This document shows, one piece after another, positions 23,401 to 33,900 of a stretch of 64,000 bases of DNA. Origin of the DNA: Trichodelitschia bisporula. Its lineage: Eukaryota; Ascomycota; Dothideomycetes; Phaeotrichales; Phaeotrichaceae. How positions within the stretch are numbered: the first letter of the stretch is position 1; each line of letters opens with the position of its first letter. The notes beneath the pieces are model-generated. The model saw only the letters and a list, made by a program, of their open reading frames with translations, searched no databases and was not told the DNA's origin. Position numbers and translations under genes: made by a program. The stretch lies in contig ML996714.1 in the NCBI GenBank assembly GCA_010356995.1, positions 44,267 through 108,266 of the forward strand, read 5' to 3'.

Positions 23401-26400
23401 CGAAGGGGCGCTAACGCCGACTCCAGAGCGTCGGGCATCGGAAACGGGTCGTCCCCGACGAGATGCGCATTGGAGAACAGAAAAACCACCTCGCCGACGG
23501 TAAATTCCGAGGCGTATATCTTTGCGAGCACTTCGACAAACCGAATGGTACTGGTCGGTTTAGCAAACCAATCCGAGCCCACAAACCCCGCGAGTAGTGA
23601 GAGCTGCGCCAAGTTGTCTTTCAGGTCTTTACAGAAGCTGGGCTGGCGCGGCCGGCACGCATAACGAGTTTTTGCGTAGACCTCGACACGCTCCAGCAGC
23701 AGATCCTCGACCTGGTCCCACTCGGCAGACTGCTTCGCCGGTGTGGTCCACAGCGTGAGCATCGCACCGCGGTGGGGCTGGGGATGGTAAAACGGGAACT
23801 TGAACAAATCGCGCAGCAGGAAGAGCGCCGCAAGCTGTCGAGGGAAGTCTGGGTTGACGGCCGTGTCGGAAAACAGCCGTAATGAGCGGCATACATCAGC
23901 GAGCACCCTCCATCGGAGCTCAGACGTGGGTGATCGGGCTAGGCAGCGCCACAGACGTACAAAGACGAACAGCTTGCGGTAGCCAGGTGCTTGGTCGACC
24001 GGATCCTGCGGCTGAGGGTCAGTGTCACCGCCAGCCGATGCGCCTCCAAGCGCCGGTATGTCTGATACAAACAAGTGCACCGGGACAAAGTCACATTGAT
24101 GCAAGTCCCGGAACTCCTCGAAGGTCAGTCCACTCAGCTTGAGAAAGTCGGAAAGGGTGTAGCGGGCCTTGGAGTCTACGCCGAGAGACTTCACAAAATC
24201 GGCGTCGGTTGCCTCTCCAAATAAGAAGGCGTGTTCCTCTGGCGCGATGTGCAGATACTCGAGGGCTGTCTCCAGTCGCACAGGGTATCGCCAGAGGTGC
24301 CGCGCAAAGTCCTTGGGCTCCAACTGGCCGTCGACCGGCAGCTCAGTGATGTCTGCGCGAAAATGCCTCATCACCTGGAAGCGGTCCGCGCCGAGGACGG
24401 CAAGATTGGACCTGCACACGTCGAGAGCTTGCGAGTATGGCAAGTCGACGCTCGTAAAGCAGCTTCGCAATGCATCGTACGCCGTACTGGACGGCTGCGC
24501 AGGTGATGAGTGTTCTGCAACGGCTGGGAGCTGATAGTTGACGGTGTCGAAGACCGCTCCGTGCGCCGACTTGAGGTTACTGCCGAGCGCTTCGAGGCTC
24601 TCATTGACGAGATCAATCGCTGGCAACTTTGCCTCGAGATTAGCCATAGACGCTTGGAGGTCATGCAGCGGCCCACGGCGGTCGGCAACGATCTCGCCGA
24701 GGGTTGTACCGCCCGCCGGTATCGCCAGTAGGTCATGCAAGTACGCAATGGGCCCCAGCGGCGAGAAGTTTGCAGCAGGCACGTCAACAACGAGACTGCC
24801 ATCGTTGACAGGCGAAAAGCCGTCAACGACAGGCCGTGATTCGGTCTTCACATCAGTCAGTGTGTTGAAGTGGTTCCAGAGTAGCGACGCCCGCGGGTAC
24901 GCAATGGTGCCGATAAGAATCTGCTGGAACTGCTCAAAAGTGAGGCGCGTGGCCTGCTCGGGGCGCGTCAGGCCCCGGGCGTACAGTGCCTCCATCAAGG
25001 AAAACTTCAAGCGCTCATCGATGCCCATGTTCGTCATCCGTACGAGATGCGTCACAGTCAGCACCGCCTCGCTGAGCCAGGTACGAGCGGCGGCGTCGTC
25101 GGGATAGACGCCCCTCACAGTTTTTTCCAGCTCCTTGGCGTCCGCTAGGCTCCAAAAATCAAAGTCTTTATGGAAAAGCCTTTGGTACTCGTTGATAAAC
25201 TGCGCCAGGGTGTCGTCTAACGGAAGCCCAAAGGTCGTCGCCCCCAAGCCCGTATCGGGCGGCTCGGACGTGTCCGTCGATGGTGTCTCCGGTACGGTGA
25301 AAAACTTACGGAGCCTCTGGATGAAGGTGTCGGTACGCTGGCTGGTGCTCCCGGGAAGCGTAAAGGTGGGCAGCAGGACCGCGTTGTCGGCAAAAAAGGC
25401 TTGCCACTTGTCGGGTGTAAGGGCCACGAGATCTTTCACAAACGAGACGGAGAGCTTTGCCCGGATGGCCGCCACGAGCGCCGTCTCACCTTGTGTGACC
25501 GCCTGGAGCAAGAGCGTCAGGTACGTGGCCGGATGTTGTACAATCGCGCTGCCCCAAAAATCGCTGTCTATCATAGACGTCAGCCCGTTGTAGAGTAGCC
25601 AGTCGCCAAGCAAGTTGCTCTTCTCGTCTGCGGCGTGGATCAAAGTTACGTCCACTTGTGTTCCGTTAGCGGCGCTGGCGGCGCCCAGCGCCGCAAGCCG
25701 CCGGGCGGCCTGGCCAACATTGATTGCGCTACCAGTTTCCTTCACCGGCGCGGTGGTGGCGGCGACAGTCCCGGCGCCGACGCTCTTCTGGATGGCGTTC
25801 TGCAGTTGGTCCTCTGTCGACAACTTGGCGGCGCGGTACCGCTCGTCCGCTGCAATATCCAACGGCAGGCTAGCGCCTAGGGCGTAGAAGAAAGCGGCAG
25901 GCACGGTAAAGCGCGGCCCGTCCGAGCCATCCGGATACTCCAGTACCACGAACGCATGAGGAAATCCGGTCGCCACAGCGCCCTCGACCGGAAATACTAG
26001 GCCGGCTGCTCTCGCTGCGGCACTCATGCTCTCGCACTGGATGGCGGCCGACACTGCAAACACATAGTTCGTAAGCCGCGAGGCGTCAGAGTCGGGGATG
26101 CGATGATAGTTTTGCAGGTCGCCTTCAAACTGCCGTCGAGAGTTTTCCACGTTTGTGTCGTCCGGATGGCCGAGCGGGTTGTTATTGGTATCTGTGAGCG
26201 GGAGGGTGTACATCTGGTGCACATCGCCGCTGGGTGCCGGAGCCGGATACAGCGACCGGTTCCAGACGATGACTGATGCGAGCTGCCGGCATTGGGCGGC
26301 GGTAAGAGGCACGGACCGAGTTTCCAGCGACTTCTTGAGATTTTCGTCGGACGAGTCGTCTTGGGTGAGCGCCGAGTTTATGGCCGCCAGGAGCTTGTCG

Positions 26401-26906
26401 AACGGCGGCGCCGTCCCCTCGTTGCTCAGCGTAATGGCCGACGGTTCGGGCTTCGCGAGGGGAAGCGCAAAATAGTTGAAGGGCGTCTGCTGCATATATG
26501 TCGTCTGGTGTGAGTCCAGCTCCATTTGGGACACGCTGACATTGTAGTCGACGCTGCTGCCGACGACCACATCGTCGATGCGGTACTCGAGGCGCACATT
26601 CAGCGGACTGCGGTTCTTTACGACGACGACGGCAGTGCCGACAGAATAGACATGTAGGATATCGAGTGGTACCAGGCGCCGGAAATCTTGGAATATAGGG
26701 GTTGCGAGCGAACCCTCCTGTGAAGCTGCGAGTGCCACCTCCAACTCCGCCAGGCCATGTGCTTTCCCAATCTCGACTCCGCCCGAATTGTTTTCAACAG
26801 TGAGCTCATAGGCAACGATGGTCAACTTTTTCAGCGCATCCCGGAAGATATTGAATTCGCAGGGTTTGACGGGAGTGAGCTTAACGATGAGGAGAGAAAC
26901 TAACAT
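17415..26906 (-). CDS. TcA-like toxin-complex protein (receptor-binding, channel-forming component)
   Basis: One uninterrupted frame of 3163 residues from the ATG at 26906; no intron is needed. Near residue 700-780 the run AYLHDLLAI...LP.IDLVNESLEAL is the VRP1-type signature shared by bacterial TcA proteins. A PA14-like beta insertion lies at about 1470-1600 (SGSLLVDETGDYVFHAG, GMYHVEINFEQRRPNGRERA). At about 2600-2745 are long amphipathic helices (SILNSQADAATTSANLQLT) as in the TcA channel shaft. At about 2810 is the hallmark of the C-terminal end, MFDLDYPGHYMRRIKDVAL with VPCVVGPY. Known for the family: pentameric TcA binds the target cell and injects cargo through its channel. Its divergent neighbour encodes the matching TcB-TcC. 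The first 350 residues or so have no recognised match. Acquisition from bacteria is inferred. Confidence 0.9.
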   Translation of the reverse strand: MLVSLLIVKLTPVKPCEFNIFRDALKKLTIVAYELTVENNSGGVEIGKAHGLAELEVALAASQEGSLATPIFQDFRRLVPLDILHVYSVGTAVVVVKNRSPLNVRLEYRIDDVVVGSSVDYNVSVSQMELDSHQTTYMQQTPFNYFALPLAKPEPSAITLSNEGTAPPFDKLLAAINSALTQDDSSDENLKKSLETRSVPLTAAQCRQLASVIVWNRSLYPAPAPSGDVHQMYTLPLTDTNNNPLGHPDDTNVENSRRQFEGDLQNYHRIPDSDASRLTNYVFAVSAAIQCESMSAAARAAGLVFPVEGAVATGFPHAFVVLEYPDGSDGPRFTVPAAFFYALGASLPLDIAADERYRAAKLSTEDQLQNAIQKSVGAGTVAATTAPVKETGSAINVGQAARRLAALGAASAANGTQVDVTLIHAADEKSNLLGDWLLYNGLTSMIDSDFWGSAIVQHPATYLTLLLQAVTQGETALVAAIRAKLSVSFVKDLVALTPDKWQAFFADNAVLLPTFTLPGSTSQRTDTFIQRLRKFFTVPETPSTDTSEPPDTGLGATTFGLPLDDTLAQFINEYQRLFHKDFDFWSLADAKELEKTVRGVYPDDAAARTWLSEAVLTVTHLVRMTNMGIDERLKFSLMEALYARGLTRPEQATRLTFEQFQQILIGTIAYPRASLLWNHFNTLTDVKTESRPVVDGFSPVNDGSLVVDVPAANFSPLGPIAYLHDLLAIPAGGTTLGEIVADRRGPLHDLQASMANLEAKLPAIDLVNESLEALGSNLKSAHGAVFDTVNYQLPAVAEHSSPAQPSSTAYDALRSCFTSVDLPYSQALDVCRSNLAVLGADRFQVMRHFRADITELPVDGQLEPKDFARHLWRYPVRLETALEYLHIAPEEHAFLFGEATDADFVKSLGVDSKARYTLSDFLKLSGLTFEEFRDLHQCDFVPVHLFVSDIPALGGASAGGDTDPQPQDPVDQAPGYRKLFVFVRLWRCLARSPTSELRWRVLADVCRSLRLFSDTAVNPDFPRQLAALFLLRDLFKFPFYHPQPHRGAMLTLWTTPAKQSAEWDQVEDLLLERVEVYAKTRYACRPRQPSFCKDLKDNLAQLSLLAGFVGSDWFAKPTSTIRFVEVLAKIYASEFTVGEVVFLFSNAHLVGDDPFPMPDALESALAPLRVPDFGHNALGLRKRLLGAQTDKTWNWRDIRSALLGLGLSNLTLDYFGEHFFPETLERCGLRVKRQARRFEAPLAAADTSAAVWNTDEQGPFHYDTGTGKLWMELPLRNEAVLEKLKLTRQLSDKERMAVQQLYFAPRAEVALLALVFENFPAAVSTLLSEPDENERFRFFQRQFALFYRRCEIIAEHLAEHVSSATDSPASEKAAWEVLRSLVADESHPGAPWETDEGAAPADYLWGAGSGFAALLGLVGTGLVAEYQVDGEAVWREATGDLTFFGDELNQANAPVPTVIPALGYGTKTDEEVVNGFAIRDSDGKALSGAQGFRVRWSGSLLVDETGDYVFHAGHPRPDTECPDFGGAKHNRWIMTVSRGQKKWTILNHAWQGISAPAASSEPITLRSGMYHVEINFEQRRPNGRERAVGFQVKYTGPDTRNVLSAVPANRLFQEWRAFTFEQDLKVDPNDSTFTFLRRYCSSVRDIRRTYQRAFKGTLLVSRHSLSAAVVHEAAKSELRYLLSQPTVFAGASYYRPSGAGFVTHRAYFDLNLLPVFDPYPGPEDPRSAPSGQRQAALFDTWERLHDYTRLRKWVRKVRSREFWLLFYEASQQTKAEKLLRFLGVPANMAPLVLNYFAADASLTVGSAELADERWATRVWRAGVWLEALQKTFRARKLLDARPWMWAARDLNVDLISGNLQSGHWNNTGNWNLTNFVKESLFDTGLDGDIRALNNGLRLRARKALLAYLYGRVPLGEKFARTPQDLSDLLLQDVDVSLDEMTTRIDDAIAAVQTFVQRMRLGLETNVLGLVETWDERYATFRAWQSHKRREVYPENWIQWDELRAARKSEAFRFLQGELRCGVLSVAKPSHAFPWAINVLDRQRALLDTNVPDGPRALQDTALYEVSSANPIVSTVGSSGMAVLAQGHAGQPTLVAPQTELPLWIQSALDLGTNFLRIAAATPPPALTRPKRSHCKHCDEIHPPSIDEFYFWLTEVRRFDDADAAQNLELGARAPDPACDWDPQRTNPDGKKLQDLLRWESQSMYALSWCRVHRSKFDIPRQSDSGVVGTLLTQNLDLIGRELDSLVFSVNGVAAINYDLADDTATVFNPQLAKIDPPKTDPSESEKSRGLMAAPYFMYYEPGAPLMPSTFSTALNVASVLNEQGRLDAALKWFELAFETPKGPLERHNAWAGNSTKDKAVLLEYLETLTKRADSLILKGERREARIILNLISQVLGGDPWRGRDPRGVDEPIVSKVGSFAPARLPSNPRLLALWASVAAGLDAIHADEAPLYAPHRQPYRFTFLLSKAAELADSARALGQALLAALEKGDSEYLTGLQSTRDKQLAALSLESRKSDFRQVDWDVQGLQQSIKHALGELNWNQTLIRNGNNAGETAFVSQTELSQTERIAAQASMSAGEGVSGVPDFYVGGAGAFGSPLEFQKIGGGSSLVQLFNFAASILNSQADAATTSANLQLTQSTWDRRFNEWLHQVDAVTIELKMLECQKLAADRHRDTALREVNNVQRQIEHAVEVQDFLRDKTTTFDLYLFLQREAAAAYRQTFELALKAARDAQDAFRYELRGSTRDFLSVATWDSLRDGLVAGDRLALALHEMDRAYTTGNVREHELTKQLSLNLHFPLAFLQLKATGRCQFEVPEWMFDLDYPGHYMRRIKDVALTVPCVVGPYSGIHARLELVNSTIRTSAEVDPAFTEVRMDTRFVHLYGTRESIATSTGTSDTGLFEVNFRDERYLPFEYAGAVSRWRLEMPPENNSFDPAELVDAVLSLNYTARDDGPVLRRAASEAVRNQLPGGGLRLVDVKREWANVWAGISRGRLPLAFMRNMFPFLTGRRVLRVTGLKVFVAAEGAPGAHFRAKFCPDGRGGEDEGDGDGVEESYNGVKDGEDGLWYNEKGGTRRDLSDGDKRSGKVDGWRDEWGALRTHGSYSFDLVARSDWPGLYHGVLGKIEVAVRSEAVRGKMDGPALVFEGLPEHVSDVFLVVEWAVVES

Positions 26907-27979
26907 GATTCCTAAGGTTACCGATATCCTTAGCGCTCATGAGACAGGAGAGACATCAATGGCGAATGGAGGAGGGTGCTTGGGGTATCCGAGGTGACGA
27001 CGGCATGATATCTGCCTCCCACCGACGTGAGGTGCTTCCTCATCGACTTGAGGGGCTTCCCTCGAGGTTAGTATCCAAGTCAGGTTCCGAGCACAGCTGA
27101 AGGCCCAAAGAGGGAACATTTTCAGCTGGGCGCGAATCGAGAAGCTGAAGCACCAGCACCAGCTGAGCGTTTGACCTGCAGCTGATAAGAGGGGGGACTG
27201 GGGGGAGCTGCAGCAAGGATACATGATGAATATTCCGGTCGAATAGCGCTGCTTTCTGGTGATGTCAATTGTTGGGGTTGAGGAGGTGTCATTTGTCGTC
27301 GTCGTCCCGTCTTCCGCCGCCGAGCAACGTGCTTAGCGTCCCTGCCGATCCCTGCAGTTCCCCGTTCCCTTCCCGCTCAACTAGCGTACTGTAACGTTGA
27401 ACACCTCATCAGATCGCGACTTTGTCTACCGTACTGTACCATACATACCTCCTCTGCTTCACTCACTCATCTCTCATATCTCGCTGGTAATTGGTATCCG
27501 TTGTGCTTGTTTTACTTGCCTTGTCATAGAGTAGCCGGCCACTCAAGACCATCGTGCCCATTTGGTTACCCCTCAGCTGAATCTCTACTCCACATGCCTT
27601 CAAACGCCATATTTACGCCTGCGACCCCAACGGGCAAAGCGTCGGGTCGGGGTGGGATATGAATGGGACGACAGAGCGTGCCAACCTCTTTGCATGTACA
27701 TCCGTACATCCGTACCCCGCTATCGCTTGCGAGGGGGTTGGGGGCAGTTCAGCTCCAAGTACCATGCAGCCATATTCAGCCTGTGCATCATGTGTGAACG
27801 CCATCATAACATGCGGGCGGTCCGTACCAGTACACGAAGCGCCAGCCTGCGACCACAGAGTTGGAACCCGCAGCAATCCATGTCGTCTCGTGCGAGCTGA
27901 GCTGAAGCTGGACTGAGAACTCTCAATATGAACCACTGGCCGCTACCTAATACCGTTGGGCCATTGCACTGTCAACCTC
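26907..27979. promoter_or_regulatory. Divergent intergenic region between the two Tc genes
   Basis: About 1073 bp separates the start codons of the head-to-head TcA-like and TcB-TcC-like genes. It is long enough for two independent fungal promoters. It is richer in C/T-rich runs than the genes (for example CATACATACCTCCTCTGC near 27441). Short frames at 27562-27936 on both strands look random. Shared regulation is inference from the arrangement; no specific operator is identifiable. Confidence 0.5.
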
Positions 27980-30900
27980 ATGTCTGCTGCCGATAGCATT
28001 GGGCCCCTTGGGCCCACGAGCTCCGCACGGCAGTCCGGCGCACTGCCCTCCATTGCATTACCCAAAGGTGGCGCTTCCGTGTCTGGTAGCGGCGAAAAGT
28101 TCCAAGTCAACGCTGCGAGCGGGACGGGCTCGCTGATCATCCCTATCTCGACAAGCCCGGGCCGCGGTGGCTTCGGGCCAGAGGTTGTCTTAGCGTATGA
28201 CTCCAGTGGCAGCAGCGGGCCGTTCGGGCTCGGCTGGGACTTGGGCATTCCGAACGTGACGCGCAAGACGTCCCGCGGCATCCCCCAGTACGACGATGCG
28301 GGCGACTCGGACGTCTTCCTCATCAGCGACGCCCAGGACCTCGTTCCCGTGTTCCAGACGACTGACACAGGTGATATCGTGTACCGGGGCGGCAAGCCCG
28401 CCGTGCATGTCGAGCACCGCGAAGGCTTCACCATCCAGCGCTATGCCCCCCGCGTCGAGTCCGCCTTCCTGCGTATTGAGCGCTGGATCGCCAAAACGGG
28501 CCAAATCCACTGGCGGGTCTTAGCTCAAGGAAATGTCACCAGCATCTACGGGCGGGATGAAAGCTCTCGCATTTCCTGCTTCCGTGACGGTGAGGAGCAG
28601 ACGTTCACCTGGCTGCTCGCCGAACAGTACGATGCCACGGGAAATGCCATCATCTACGAGTATAAGGCGGAAGACGCGGTGGGCGTTCCCAACTCGCCGT
28701 CCGAATGCTCCCGGAGTGCCAGTCGGCCAGTAAACCGCTACGTCAAGTGCATCCACTACGGCAACCGGACACCCAACCGCGACGCTAACTGGCGCCCGTT
28801 TTCTGCCTCTACGCTCTCCTCAAGCGACTGGATGTTCACGGTGGCCTTTGACTACGGCGAGTTCGATGACAGCCTGCGCGAGTCCCAGCCGTGGACCTGC
28901 CGCAAGGACCCCTTCTCCACCTACCGTGCCGGTTTTGAAATCCGTACGCGCCGACTGTGCCGGCGCATCATCATGTTTCATAGCTTCCCGGAGCTTGGAG
29001 ACGAGCGCTATCCGGTAGAGTCGACTTCTTTCACGTACGATGAGACCCCTTCCGTCACCTACCTCACCGGCGCCCAGCGTATTGGCCACATTGTGGGTCC
29101 AGCGGGTATCACCAGCAAAGCATTTCCTCCGGTTAGCTTCGAGTACTCGCGGTTTCCCACGGACCGCGAACTCAGCCAGCTCCACACGTTGGCCTTTGAC
29201 TCTGCCAGCCTAGCCAATCTGCCCTCTGGCGTCGATGGCACAGCCTATCAGTGGCTCGACCTGGACGGCGAAGGCCTGCCCGGCGTCGTCTTTGCCCGCG
29301 ATAGTTCGTGGTTCTACAAGCGGAATGAGTCCCTTTGCGGCGAGCCCGCATTTGGCCCCTTGGAGCGCGTTGCACCCATCCCGTCCATCCCTCCAGCCGC
29401 CGGCGAGGCATATCTCGCCGACGTGCAACAGGATGGCGTCGCAGACTTCCTCTGGATGGGCCGGCCAACTTGGGGGTTTTTCAGCCGCAACCGTGATAGC
29501 TGGAGCAGCTTTCGCAATTTTGACTCCATCCCCCGCTTGCCTAAGGACTGCGATCTTAAGTTCCTCGACCTGACAGGCGACGGCCTAGCCGACATTGTGG
29601 TATCCGAGGACTCGTCCTTTCTCTGGTTTCCCTGTCTGGGTGAGTCTGGCTACGGCCACGGAATGCGGACTACATCCCTTGACCAAAATCTGCCCCACCT
29701 CCTCCTCGACAGCGGCAACCACTCGCTCCACCTAGCCGACATGACTGGCGACGGGTTGCACGACCTCGTGCGCGTGCGCAGCGGGGAAGTGTGCTACTGG
29801 CCTAATCTCGGCTATGGCCGATTCGGCGAAGCGGTCCCCATGGGCAATGCGCCACTATTCGCCGAACACGATGTCTTCAACCCGAAACGGATTTTACTCG
29901 CCGACATTGATGGCTCTGGCACCACAGATCTCCTGTACCTTGGCTCCAGCGGCATCGACATGTATGTCAACGAAGCCGGCAACCAGTTTAGCATCGCGAA
30001 GCGGCTCACGGGCCTTCCGCCTCTCGATGCTGGCTCGTCAATCGAGGCCGTGGACCTTCTCGGAAACGGCACCACCTGCCTGGTCTGGACCAGCCGCTTA
30101 CCCACCCACTCGGCCGCGATCAAGTACGTGGACCTTATGTCCGGGCGAAAACCTCACCTACTGGTGCGCCAGATCAATAACTGCGGAATGGAGATTGAGA
30201 TGCAGTATGCGTCCTCGACCAAGTTCTACCTCACCGACAAGCGGGCTGGACGCCCGTGGGCCACCCGCCTCCCGTTCCCCGTGCATTGTGTAGAGCGCGT
30301 CGAAATCCTAGACCGCGTCGCCAACTGCCGCTACGTCACCCGCTATGCCTACCACCACGGGTACTATGACGGGCGCGAGCGGGAGTTTGGCGGATTTGCT
30401 GCAGTCGAACAGTGGGATACGGAGCACTTTGATGCGCTTCAGCCAGCTGCTAACGTGCACACGGCATGGCACACACCTCCCACACATACCAAGTCTTGGT
30501 TTCACACCGGCGCATTCCTCGTCGGCAACGCGCTCGCATCAGAGTATTTCAGCCCGGGCTACCTTAGCCCGTCGTATACTCCCGACCTCGAGTACGACGC
30601 TCTCCGGGAGGCGCACCGCGCCCTCAAAGGCAAGGAACTGCGCGTAGAACTCTACGCGAACGACGGCGGGCCCAAGTCCCACGTCCCGTACACCATCTCG
30701 GAGCACAACTACACCGTCCAGCGTCGCCAGGCGGCCGACAGCCACGGCCACTCTGTTTTTGTCGTCTTTCCGCAGGGAAGTATCGTCGTGAGCCTCGAGC
30801 GAAATGTCGACAACCCGCGCATGAGCCAGTGCTTCATTCTTGACGTGGACCGCTGGGGCAACGCGCTCAAGACGCTGTCCGTAGCCCACGGGCGGCAATC

Positions 30901-33900
30901 GAGTCCCCTTACCGTCCAGGATTCCGCGGTACAGCAGCGCTCGCTTGTGACCTACACTGAAGCCGACTTCACCAACGCAATTGACATGCCGGACAACTAC
31001 TCGCTACCTGCGCATTGCGAGTCCCGCACGTATGAAATCCACGGTTGGGCCTTGCCCGCCCCTTGCGCGCCCCCCGACAAGGACGCATTTCGCTGCCTTC
31101 CCAACATTACATTCGAGGCGTACGGCTCCAGTGCGCAGGGTAAGCGCTTAGTCGAACGATCTCGTGTCTTCTTCCGAAGCGATGACCTGCGCGAACAGCT
31201 TCCCCACGGGCGGCAACAGAGCATGGCCATCGTATCGCAGTCCTTCACGCTCGCACTGACGCCCGGTCTACTCAATATCTTCAGCCAAGGTGGCGCGCTC
31301 ATCCCGAATCCCTGTGAAATGCTCGAACGTGGAAAGTACGTTGACCTTGATGCCGACGGCCATTGGTGGGCGCCGTCGTCCAAGTCATTTTTCTCCGAAT
31401 CGGAAGGCCCCGACGAGCTCGCCGACGCCAGGAAGAACTTTTGGCTGACCCGTCGCTCTGTTGACATTTTCGGCAACTCCGCGTTTGTCGAGTACGATCG
31501 CCATAACCTGTTCCCTGTTCGTTCGCAGGACGCGCTGGGCAACGTGTCGAGCTGTCGGTATGACTACCGCGTACTACAGCCGTATGTCGTGGTTGACTGC
31601 AATGGCAACCGCTCAATGTGCGCATTCGATGAGTTCGGATGGGTCGCCGCTAGTGCCGTGATGGGTAAAGAGGGCGAGCGCGTCGGTGATACTCTAGACG
31701 GCTTTGCGCCGCTGCAGTCCGAGCAACTGGAGCACTTTTTCCGCAATCCAAGAAGCGCCGCTTGCAAGCTGCTCGGGAACGCGTCGACACGGTCCGTGTA
31801 CGATGTCACCCGGTTCTGGCTCTCCGGGCTCCCCGTGTTCTTCGCCTCCATTTCCCGCACCACGCATGCCAGCGAAGGGCCTCCAAAAGAAACGCCCATC
31901 GTCTTCGAATACCACGACGGCTTCGGACGGACGATCCAACAAAAGGCCCAGTCTGACCCCAGCGAAGTGCTCCCCAGCCCGTGGCTCACCAGCGGATGGA
32001 CCATCTTCAACAATAAGGGCCTGCCGGTCATGAAGTACGAACCCTTTTTTGACGCTGGACACGATTTTGCGTACGGCACAACCGTCGGCGTGTCCCCAAT
32101 GCTCGTTTACGACCCGCTCGCGCGCGTAGTTGCGACTCTCAACCCGAACCACACATGGAATAAGAGCGTCTTCGACGCCTGGCACTCGTACCAGTATGAC
32201 GTCAGCGACACGGTTCTCTCGAGTCCCAAGGCCGATCCCGACATCGGCCATCTCCTCCGGCTCCCTGACGCGGACTACCTCCCCACATGGTACCAGCGAC
32301 GCCGCGACGGAACGTTGGGGCCATTGGAGCAGGCCGCTGCCATCAAAGCCGCGGCGCACGCCAACACTCCCGCCGTGACGCACCTCGACGCCCTCTCGCG
32401 GGTGTTTCTGTCGATTGCTGACAATGGCAAGGCCGGCAAGTACGAGACGCGCTTCACGCTCGACATCCAGGGCCGACAACGTGAAGTGTTTGATGCGCAG
32501 GACCGGCTCGTCGTCCGTCGCGACTACGACATGGCTGGCAACCTCCTCTGCGAGGCGAGCATGGAAGCTGCTACGCGCTGGGCGCTCTTCGATGCCTCGG
32601 GCACGAAAATGTTCGACTGGGACTCGCGCATGCACCGGATCGAGCACATATTTGATCAGCTTCGACGCCCAGTAGAGAGTGTATTACGGGCGAACGGCCG
32701 GGAGCACGTGGTCGAGCGCGTCGTGTACGGCGAGAGCCTGGCCGCCCCAAATGCACGCGGCCGCATCGTTCGCTCGTACGATCAAGCTGGCGCCGTGTCG
32801 TTCAGCGGCTACGACTTCAAGGGCAACTTGGTGGGCTCATCCCGCCAGCTCGCCGAGGACTACAAAAGCACGCTGGACTGGCGTGGCGAGGTGGCGCTGG
32901 AGCCGACCGTCTTCAGGAGCCACACAACGTACGACGCCGCCAACCGACCGGTTGTGGCCTGTCTCCCCGACGGTTCGAACGTTTTGCACCGCTACAATCT
33001 GATGGGTCAACTGGTGTCCCTTACGGCGCAGATCAAAGGTACAGAGGCTGTACCCTTCGTGCGCAGCGCCGAGTACAGCGCCAAAGGCAAGTTGACGGCG
33101 ATCAGCTACGGCAACAGCACGCGGACAACTCACAAATATGATCCGCTCACGTCGCTGCTGACCGACCTCAAGACAACCCGCACGGATGACGCAATCCAGA
33201 ACATCCACTACACGTACGACCCCGCGGGCAATATCATTAGCATCAAGGACTCCACGCAGCAGACCATCTTCTTCCGCAATAAGCGCGTCGACCCCAGCTC
33301 GGACTACACGTATGATGCCTTGCACCGCCTGGTCGAGGCTACCGGCCGCGAACACCTGAGTTCGGCGAAACCCGGCACCAAGTCTGGCGATCACGCCAAC
33401 GACGGCCAAGCCATGGGGAGATACCTGGAAACGTATTTCTACGACCAAGTTGGTAACATCGAGGCGCTACGTCATTCCGGCGACCACGACAGTCAGGCCT
33501 GGACGCGGCGATACGTCTATGCCGAGGCCAGCCTCCTGCAGCCTGATCGCAAAAGCAACCGCCTCTCGCGCACGTCCACTGGCCCGTCGACTCAAGAGTA
33601 CAAGTATGGCGGCGGCGCGGGCCTGCAAGGTTGCATCACAGCCTTGCCTGGCCTCCCGTTCGTCCAGTGGGACTACCGCGACCAGCTCCGGGCAACGGCT
33701 CGGCACCAGATGGACGAAGGCACGCCCGAGACCACGTGGTATGTGTACGACTCGACCGGCCAGCGGGTCCGGAAAGTCACAGAGCGCCGTGCGGAACCCG
33801 GTCAGACACCGGTCCGTCTGAAGGAGCGACTTTACGTCGGAGTCGAGATTTTCCGGCGGTTTGACGGCCGCGGCCAGTGCTCGTTCGAGCGTGAAACGCT

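Noticed and set aside
17463-26513. Many plus-strand frames opposite the TcA-like gene
   Set aside because: They are shadows in GC-rich coding DNA. The minus frame is continuous with recognised family signatures.
27956-27979. Upstream extension of the TcB-TcC frame
   Set aside because: It would start with TTG; the first ATG in frame is at 27980.
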